Source: Micromonospora halophytica | GTDB lineage: Bacteria > Actinomycetota > Actinomycetes > Mycobacteriales > Micromonosporaceae | Direction: 5' to 3' | DNA length: 64,000 nucleotides | Assembly: GCF_900090245.1 (NCBI RefSeq) | Contig: NZ_FMDN01000024.1 | Span: 1-64,000, forward strand | Shown here: positions 60,993-64,000 of the stretch, one piece after another | Layout: every line of letters starts with the position of its first letter | Numbering within the stretch: the first letter of the stretch is position 1 | Notes under the pieces: model-generated | Database searches by the model: none | Seen by the model: only the letters and a program-made list of their open reading frames with translations | What the model was told of the DNA's origin: nothing | Program-made: the position numbers and the translations under genes

Positions 60993-63671
60993 ATGAGTCG
61001 GTGGTGTTTCGTCGGCCGAACGGATGAACTTGACCGTCTGCAATCGGCGGTGGACGGGGTCGAGGGACGCGGGCTCTTCTTCAGCGGTCGCGCGGGCGTC
61101 GGCAAGAGCCGGCTGCTGCGCGAGGGCGTCGCCGCGCTGCCGCCCGAGCGCTACGCGATCTGGTACGTCGCGGCCAGCACCGCCACCGCCGCCCTGCCCT
61201 TCGGCGGGCTGGCCCAGGTGCTCCCCGCCGAGCAGCCCGAGGGCCTCTCCCCCGCCGGGGTGCTGCGCTGGGCCGTGGAGGTGCTCCGGGAGCAGGCGGC
61301 CGGCCGGCGGATCGTGCTCGCCATCGACGACGCCCACCTGCTCGACCCGCCGTCGGCGGCGCTGGTCCACCTGCTCGCCCGTCAGGAGAACACCACCGTC
61401 CTCGGGACGCTGCGCAACGGCGAGCAGATCCCGCTGCCGATCCGGGCACTCTGGACCGACGACCTGGTCGAACACGCCGAGCTGGCCCCGCTGGGTCCCA
61501 CCGAGACCGCGGACCTGCTCGCCGCCATCCTGGACGGTCCGGTCGACGCCGGCTCGGCCGAGCGACTGTTCCGGCTCTCCGCCGGCAACCCGCTGCTGTT
61601 GCGCGAGCTGGTGCTCGCCGCATCCGGCGGCGGTGAGCTGGACCGCCCGTACGGCGTCTGGCGCTGGACCGGTCGGCTGGAACTCGCCCCCAGCCTGACC
61701 GACCTGATCGACACCCGCATCGGCCGGCTCGAATCGGGCGTGCGGGCGGTGGTGGAGCTGGTCGCCTTCGGCGAGCCGCTCGGGCTGCACCTGCTGAACC
61801 AGGCCGCCGACCCGGCCGACGTGGAGCTGGCCGAGGAACGCGGCCTGATCACCGTGGCGCAGGACGACCGACGGTTCGACGTCCGGCTGGCCCACCCGCT
61901 GTACGGCGAGATGATGCGCCGCCGCTGCCCGGTCAGCCGGACCAGGCGGTTGCAGGCCCGGCTGGCCGAACTGCTGGAGGCGGTCGGCGCGCGACGCCGG
62001 GGCGACCTGCTCCGGGTCGCCGTGTGGCGGCTGGACTCCGGCACCGCACAGGACGGCACGCTGCTGCTGGGCGCGGCCGCGCAGGCGTTCGCCCGCTACG
62101 ACGTACCCCTGGCGACCCGGCTGGCCCGCGCGGCGCTCGACGCCGACGGCGGCTTCGACGCCGCGGAGCTGCTGGCCACCATCCTCATGTTCGCCGACCG
62201 GCCGGGCGAGGCGGTCCGGGTGCTCGACGCGGTGACCGGCGAGGTCACCTCCGACCGGCGGTTCAGCCGCTGGCTGACGGTACGCGGCATGGTCACCTAC
62301 TGGGGACTCAGCCGGGAGTCCACGGTGGAGGAGATCGCCCGCGCGGGTGCCGAGCTGGCCGACCCGGGCGACCAGGCGCGGGTCCGGGCCTTCGAGGCGA
62401 TCATGCGGCTGCACGGCCTCGACCCGGCGGCGGCGCTGCGGCTGTCCCGGTCGGTGCTCGACCGCCCGGCCGCCGCCGTGGCGGCCCGCGAGCTGGCCCG
62501 GTGCACCATCGCCCACCTGGACGCGGCGCGTGGGCAGTTCCGGCGCAGCGCCGCGGCGATCGCCCGGGTACAGGCCGAGGCGCCGGCCTGGCGGGCCGAC
62601 ATGCCCTACCTCCAGTTGGCGATGGAGCTGGCCCGGGGCACCCGGTTGGCGCTCGCCGGTGACCTGGCCGGCATCGACGCGATCGCCGCGGACGAGTTCG
62701 CCGACCTGGCCGGGGCCGGCGACTTCCGGCTCGGCACCGGCTACCTGGCCATCCTCCAGGCGTACGCGGCCCGGCTGCGCGGGCGCAGCGGCGACGCCCT
62801 CAAGATCAGCCTCGGGGCCTGCGCGGTGCTGGCCACCAGCCGGGTCTACGCGGGGCTGGCGCACGCCGAGCGGGCCCAGGCGGCCGTGCTGCACGGCGAC
62901 GCCGCGGCGGCGGCGGAGGCGATGGCCGAGGCGGACCGGATGCACACCCCGGGCATGGCGGTGCTGTACCCCTGGCTGGAGCAGGCGCGCGGCGCGGTGC
63001 TGGCCGCCGGCGGCGACCTGCCCGGGGCGGCCAAGCACCTCGCCGACCTGGCCGACCGGCTGCGCGCCGACGGGCTGGCCGGGCACGAGGTGCTGGTCCT
63101 GCACGACCTGGTCCGGCTGGGCCGGGCGGACGCGCCGGTGGGGCCGACCTGCACCGACGGCGGCCGGCGTACGGTGGCGCAGCGCTTGACCGAACTCTCC
63201 GACCGGGTCGACGGGGTGCTGCCGCCCCTGCTCGCCCGGTACGCCCGGGCCACCGTCGCCGGTGACGGCGCGGACCTGCTGGAGGTGGCCGACGCCTTCG
63301 CCGCACTGGGCCTGACGGTGTGGGCCGCCGAGGCCACCGCGATCGCCCTGCACGGGCTGCGCCGGGAACGCGCCGCCTCGGCCGCCGCCGCTCACCAACG
63401 GCTCGGGGCCCTGCTCGGTGCCGCCGACCAGATCCGCACCCCGGCGTTGGAGGCGCTGCGCCCGGTGCTGACCGACCGGGAACGGCAGATCGCCGGGCTG
63501 GCCGCGGCGGGGGTGACCAGCCGGCTGATCGCCGAGCGGCTGTTCCTGTCCACCCGGACGGTGGAGAACCACCTCCAGCGGGTCTACAGCAAGCTCGGCA
63601 TCACCGGGCGGGCCGAACTGCCGGCGGCGCTGCGGTCGATCACGGGCCACGACGGCGGCGAAGCGGAGTGA
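60993..63671 (+). CDS. Large ATP-binding LuxR-family (LAL) transcriptional regulator
   Basis: An 892-aa LAL-type regulator. N-terminal STAND/AAA ATPase with Walker A FFSGRAGVGKSRLLREGV and Walker B RIVLAIDDAHLLDPPSAALV. A long helical, TPR-like middle (about residues 330-800), and a C-terminal LuxR helix-turn-helix (LTDREREQIAG-type: LTDRERQIAGLAAAGVTSRL, RTVENHLQRVYSKLGITGR). The inducer and targets are unknown. The leaderless ATG is preferred over the upstream GTG 60954. Its stop is 16 bp from the pncB start. Confidence 0.88.
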   Translation: MSRWCFVGRTDELDRLQSAVDGVEGRGLFFSGRAGVGKSRLLREGVAALPPERYAIWYVAASTATAALPFGGLAQVLPAEQPEGLSPAGVLRWAVEVLREQAAGRRIVLAIDDAHLLDPPSAALVHLLARQENTTVLGTLRNGEQIPLPIRALWTDDLVEHAELAPLGPTETADLLAAILDGPVDAGSAERLFRLSAGNPLLLRELVLAASGGGELDRPYGVWRWTGRLELAPSLTDLIDTRIGRLESGVRAVVELVAFGEPLGLHLLNQAADPADVELAEERGLITVAQDDRRFDVRLAHPLYGEMMRRRCPVSRTRRLQARLAELLEAVGARRRGDLLRVAVWRLDSGTAQDGTLLLGAAAQAFARYDVPLATRLARAALDADGGFDAAELLATILMFADRPGEAVRVLDAVTGEVTSDRRFSRWLTVRGMVTYWGLSRESTVEEIARAGAELADPGDQARVRAFEAIMRLHGLDPAAALRLSRSVLDRPAAAVAARELARCTIAHLDAARGQFRRSAAAIARVQAEAPAWRADMPYLQLAMELARGTRLALAGDLAGIDAIAADEFADLAGAGDFRLGTGYLAILQAYAARLRGRSGDALKISLGACAVLATSRVYAGLAHAERAQAAVLHGDAAAAAEAMAEADRMHTPGMAVLYPWLEQARGAVLAAGGDLPGAAKHLADLADRLRADGLAGHEVLVLHDLVRLGRADAPVGPTCTDGGRRTVAQRLTELSDRVDGVLPPLLARYARATVAGDGADLLEVADAFAALGLTVWAAEATAIALHGLRRERAASAAAAHQRLGALLGAADQIRTPALEALRPVLTDRERQIAGLAAAGVTSRLIAERLFLSTRTVENHLQRVYSKLGITGRAELPAALRSITGHDGGEAE

Positions 63672-63675
63672 ACTC

Positions 63676-63681
63676 TAGGCT
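63676..63681 (+). promoter_or_regulatory. TAGGCT -10 box, leaderless promoter of pncB
   Basis: It ends 6 nt before GTG 63688. Confidence 0.6.
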
Positions 63682-63687
63682 GGGGCC

Positions 63688-64000
63688 GTGAGCACCCTTC
63701 GCCCCGCGCTGCTGACCGACCACTACGAGCTGACCATGGTCAGTGCCGCCCTGCGGGACGGCACGGCCGAGCGCCGCTGCGCCTTCGAGGTGTTCAGCCG
63801 ACGGCTTCCGACCGGCCGTCGCTACGGGGTGGTCGCCGGGACGGGCCGGCTGGTCGACCTGATCCGCGACTTCCGGTTCGACGCGGCGGAGGTGGACTTC
63901 CTGCGCCGCACCGGCGTGGTCGACGACGCCGCCGCCGAGTGGCTGGCCGGCTACCGCTTCACCGGTGACGTCGACGGGTACGCCGAGGGTGAGCTCTTCT
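63688..64000 (+). CDS. pncB: Nicotinate phosphoribosyltransferase, 5' part
   Basis: The first 104 codons; the gene continues past the window. STLRPALLTDHYELTMVSAA is the N-terminal block of the enzyme (nicotinate plus PRPP to nicotinate mononucleotide), followed by CAFEVFSRRLPTGRRYGVVA and DLIRDFRFDAAEVDFLRRTG. It takes the Rv1330 (pncB1) position next to clpS in the mycobacterial block, here displaced by the regulator and dynamin-like genes. Leaderless GTG. Confidence 0.9.
   Translation, partial: MSTLRPALLTDHYELTMVSAALRDGTAERRCAFEVFSRRLPTGRRYGVVAGTGRLVDLIRDFRFDAAEVDFLRRTGVVDDAAAEWLAGYRFTGDVDGYAEGELF

Overview
The window is high-GC actinobacterial chromosome, most likely Micromonospora or a close Micromonosporaceae relative. 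The signs are strong G/C preference at third codon positions, frequent GTG starts, many leaderless genes whose TANNNT -10 box lies 5-8 nt from the start codon, and synteny with the Mycobacterium tuberculosis Rv1330-Rv1341 block. Almost all of it reads as chromosomal core and metabolic DNA. I see no prophage, intact insertion sequence or CRISPR array.

Layout. 1-430 holds a 28-bp tandem repeat and a 32-bp near-perfect inverted repeat. 428-4234 carries a DUF6232 membrane protein, a DoxX-like protein, a secreted alpha/beta hydrolase, a helical repeat protein and ribokinase. 4307-7308 holds two ABC systems, one preceded by a tiny leader ORF. 7486-10261 is a divergent ROK repressor / NagZ-type glycosidase pair around a palindrome. 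10759-14545 has small enzymes and a Clp-N/HTH protein whose promoter is built into two tandem palindromic operators. 14888-18370 carries two identical tRNA-Lys genes, two paralogous L,D-transpeptidases and tRNA-His. 18483-20398 is orn and a GT87 mannosyltransferase. 20547-27851 is a copper/redox locus (YcnI, CopCD, ECF sigma and zinc anti-sigma, MauE-like, DsbA-like). 27860-30508 is a CbiMNQO-type Co/Ni transporter behind an inverted-repeat operator. Bcp, a decayed HNH-nuclease remnant, tRNA-Leu(UAG), a GNAT enzyme, a decayed expansin fragment and a methyltransferase follow.

33331-44630 is an exopolysaccharide / cell-surface glycan cluster: LCP ligase, polyprenyl-phosphate sugar transferase, acyltransferase, three glycosyltransferases, and one ORF joining a Wzy-like polymerase to a Wzx-like flippase. 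A membrane protein with a degenerate kinase N-lobe lies next to it. 44740-53619 carries an LpqC-like esterase and then the histidine-utilisation operon: RpiR regulator, hutU, an AllC-like M20 amidohydrolase, hutF, hutI, hutH. HutF makes N-formylglutamate, and the AllC-like enzyme sits where a deformylase is expected.

54000-64000 matches the mycobacterial rdgB-rph-Rv1339-cysM-cysO-mec-DUF2017-clpS-pncB order (murI and Rv1337 absent between cysM and the Rv1339-like gene), with a degenerate dynamin-like protein and a large LuxR-type ATPase regulator inserted before pncB, which runs off the right edge. The CysO sulfur carrier does not end in Gly-Gly but continues for 20 residues.

Most intergenic gaps hold perfect GC-rich hairpins that are probably (often bidirectional) terminators.
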